Positions 61,853 through 64,000 of a DNA stretch of 64,000 nt are shown here, piece after piece. Within the stretch, counting starts at the first letter, position 1. Each line of letters starts with the position of its first letter. The notes under the pieces are model-generated. The model was not told the DNA's origin, made no database searches, and was given only the letters and a program-made list of their open reading frames with translations. The DNA is from Theobroma cacao (Eukaryota; Streptophyta; Magnoliopsida; Malvales; Malvaceae): positions 16,772,241-16,836,240 of the forward strand of contig NC_030853.1 in assembly GCF_000208745.1 (NCBI RefSeq), written 5' to 3'. The position numbers were made by a program, and so were the translations under genes.

Positions 61853-63430
61853 GGATCTATTTCTTTAATTAACATGTTTTGATTTGCTTTATGAATCACT
61901 TATGCTGTGTCTATTTTTCTTTTGCCACCTTCTCCATGTGAGTTGTAGGTTTATTTATGTTTGTAGCTCTTTCTTGGTGGCAGACTGTTTTAGTTTATGG
62001 CTTTTTTATTGTTTTGGTCATTTGGTTGTGATGATTTTTGGATTGCAAGCTCGAGCTCCTTTATATTTGACGAAGGGCTGGTGAGGACTAGTGGTTCTTG
62101 GGCTCGAAAGAGGTTGCCTTTTGTGACAAGGGGGATGTGTTGAAGTGGTAGGGGGTTGGGGTGGGTTTTTCGTTGAAGGTCAAAGGTAGTGGTAGTGGAC
62201 TTTAGGTCTAAAATCATTTTGTCTTCATTCTTTTTTTCCCATGAAAGGAATGGAAAATGAGATTTTGGAACAATTGAACCTTCTTGTCTAAGTTGAGGTC
62301 TGTCACAGAGATACTGTAGTTGCTATTTGAAAGGTGGCAATGGAGATTGGAGTTTGATCTGTTTGGGTTAATCGATGCTGTCTTGCTGATAAGGGTCATT
62401 GGTGGAGGACGATGCTTTGTGGGTGTGGTTATTAGATGGCTGGTGAAGTGGTTTTCTCATTTCCTCTGTTTGAAGGTTTGAAGTACTGTTGGCTTCCACA
62501 GGTTAATTCTATTCCAAGATGCAGCCCTGATGTTTCCTGGTTTTCCTTAAACGAGTAGATATCTTAAAGCTTAAGCTGTTAACTTGTGCATCTTTATGAT
62601 TTTTTTTCTTTTTTCCTGATTTCTCATGTTTTAAGGTTGAGTCCTTGGTGCTCTTGATTGTTTTACTTGTGGTAGAGTTTTTCAATTAGGTTACTAGGTT
62701 TTTTTTTTTTTGGTTCTTGAGCATCTAGTTCTTGTTGGTTTGGAAAAGCTATTTAGGATTTGTCATGAGATGCTTTTGTCTCTTGTTGAGTTGCATGTTC
62801 TTTTTTGGAAATTGTATAGGCATTTTATCACCCTTTCCAATCCTTTATGTCATGAGATGAGAGTCCATTGCAAAGTAAGTGTGAGATTTAAAATGGCATA
62901 TTGTTGATAAGGTTAATAAAAAATACCTTTCAAAAAAAATTGTATTGGGAGCCTTTTTATCCTTTAGCCAAATTTCTAGCAAAAAGGTCTTTGACTCTCT
63001 TAACCTCATTAGGAAAAAAAAAAAAGAGGAACCTATTACCACTAAAACCACCATCACCAATCACTCTAACTCCACCACTTAATCTCTCACATTTCTTTGT
63101 TACTGTAACTCTTCCCAGATGGAAGTGACCCAAACTTAACAATATCAATCATCATACTTTTTTTTTTCCAAACCAAAAATATCAGTACCCTTAATGTAAT
63201 TTTATAACAAAACAAACAATAATCAAAGCTTAAAAACAAAAAACAAATCAAAACAGAATAGAATAGAAAGCCAAAAACAAAAGCTTTTAGACAAGGTACT
63301 TTATAAATTACTATTGTTGAGGTAAGTGAAAGTGATTAGTTAATATATGGTTGACAAAAACTTCATTTGAGTGATGGGACTTTTTTGTTATACTTTGACT
63401 AATTTATTAACGAAGAAACTTCACTTAGAC

Positions 63431-63434
<4 letters not shown>

Positions 63435-63466
<32 letters not shown>
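63435..63466. repeat. (GA)n microsatellite
   Basis: Sixteen uninterrupted GA units, 32 bp. Confidence 0.95.
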
Positions 63467-63467
<1 letters not shown>

Positions 63468-64000
63468 GTTCTATATCAGACAAATGATGTTCAAAATTGA
63501 CATTATCATAGTACTATAAATACATAAAAAGGAAAAGGTCTAAAGAATGACTGAGACCACGTCTCTAGATGTGTTTGCCCCAACACTCTGTACTGATGAA
63601 TTATGCCTACACAAGATCTTGAACAAATATGGAGCTAACTAATTTTTATTGGGATTAAAGATGAAGAAAAATAAAGGGTAAAAATTTTTAAAGTTAATAC
63701 GATATATTTAAACAACAATTAAAAGATTCATAATAAATAATAATTTTATATAAAATATAAATAAAAAAATTAGAAAAAAAACTTATAAAAAAATTATACT
63801 CGACAATGTTTTCTAGATTCATAAAAAAATAATTCTTAAAATATAAATAATTAAATATGATAGACAAAATTTCATACAATGATTAAATATATAAATAGAA
63901 AGAAGAAAATAAAAAAAAAAGACTTTATCTCTTCTTAATTTCACATAATAGTGGTGAGTGATTCTCGTTCAAGTTAATAAACTCATAAATCTCTTTTGAA

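Larger units (their letters stand above)
61201..64000. other. Gene-free right edge of the window
   Basis: The region contains poly-T tracts (for example 62698-62711), the AAT and GA microsatellites listed separately, and very AT-rich DNA from 63670 onwards. Several open frames of 60-100 codons occur on both strands, but none resembles a known family and base composition explains them. Confidence 0.5.

Noticed and set aside
62845..63148. Overlapping open frames on both strands near the right edge
   Set aside because: Low-complexity composition, Phe/Lys runs from poly-A/T tracts and no family resemblance.
1..64000. tRNA, rRNA or snRNA genes
   Set aside because: I scanned for typical T-loop (GGTTCRANYCC) and A-box patterns by eye and saw no convincing candidate. 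A covariance-model search would settle it.

Overview
This 64 kb window is nuclear DNA from a flowering plant, almost certainly a eudicot. The signs are AT-rich intergenic DNA, GT-AG introns, plant gene families (a UGT83-type glucosyltransferase, a plastid-type alpha-amylase, a dentin-sialophosphoprotein-like protein) and nested plant retrotransposons. The flavour of the LTRs, with repeated TGTATCGATACA and GCTGCAGC palindromes, reminds me of Malvaceae (cacao, durian or cotton relatives), but that is an impression and not a demonstration.

Layout. 1-4980: a decayed Ty1/copia element on the minus strand, with gag, integrase and reverse transcriptase. It is interrupted at 1107-2913 by an LTR-like insertion. 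4997-8082: a 3.1 kb solo LTR of a Gypsy (Tekay/Del-like) type starting TGTCATGACC. About 8105-19990: one L1-type LINE on the plus strand, with ORF1, endonuclease, RT, zinc knuckle and RNase H. It is split by two further solo LTRs at 10756-13352 and 16482-19272. 20967-22991: an apparently intact two-exon UGT83A1-like glycosyltransferase gene on the minus strand. 23100-27800: AT-rich intergenic DNA, including a very AT-rich block and a tandem repeat carrying an N. 27856-29768: a broken TFIIB-like gene on the minus strand, probably split by a small LTR-like insertion. 31441-37977: an intact nine-exon gene on the minus strand for a 1657-residue Gln/Ser-rich dentin-sialophosphoprotein-like protein. 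42745-52070: a 14-exon plastid alpha-amylase gene on the minus strand. All its splice sites remain, but it carries two in-frame stops and two frameshifts, so it is best called a recent pseudogene. 53223-54270: fragments of a beta-galactosidase (GH35) and of an F-box-associated domain gene. About 56610-61200: the 3' part of a second LINE, split by a fourth solo LTR at 57007-60305. 61200-64000: AT-rich DNA and microsatellites, with no recognisable gene.

How it fits together. Only two protein genes look functional: the UGT and the dentin-sialophosphoprotein-like gene. The rest is retroelement sediment and gene relics. All four TGTCA(C/T)-type solo LTRs sit inside another retroelement, three of them inside LINE coding sequence. 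Target-site duplications can be read at each, one perfect and three with a single mismatch. Many lesions are C-to-T or G-to-A, as expected from decay of methylated DNA. I found no sign of an undescribed functional system. The most informative items are the nested insertions, the private minisatellites and palindrome arrays inside the long LTRs, the freshly dead amylase gene, and a probable assembly artefact at an N inside a 387 bp duplication.
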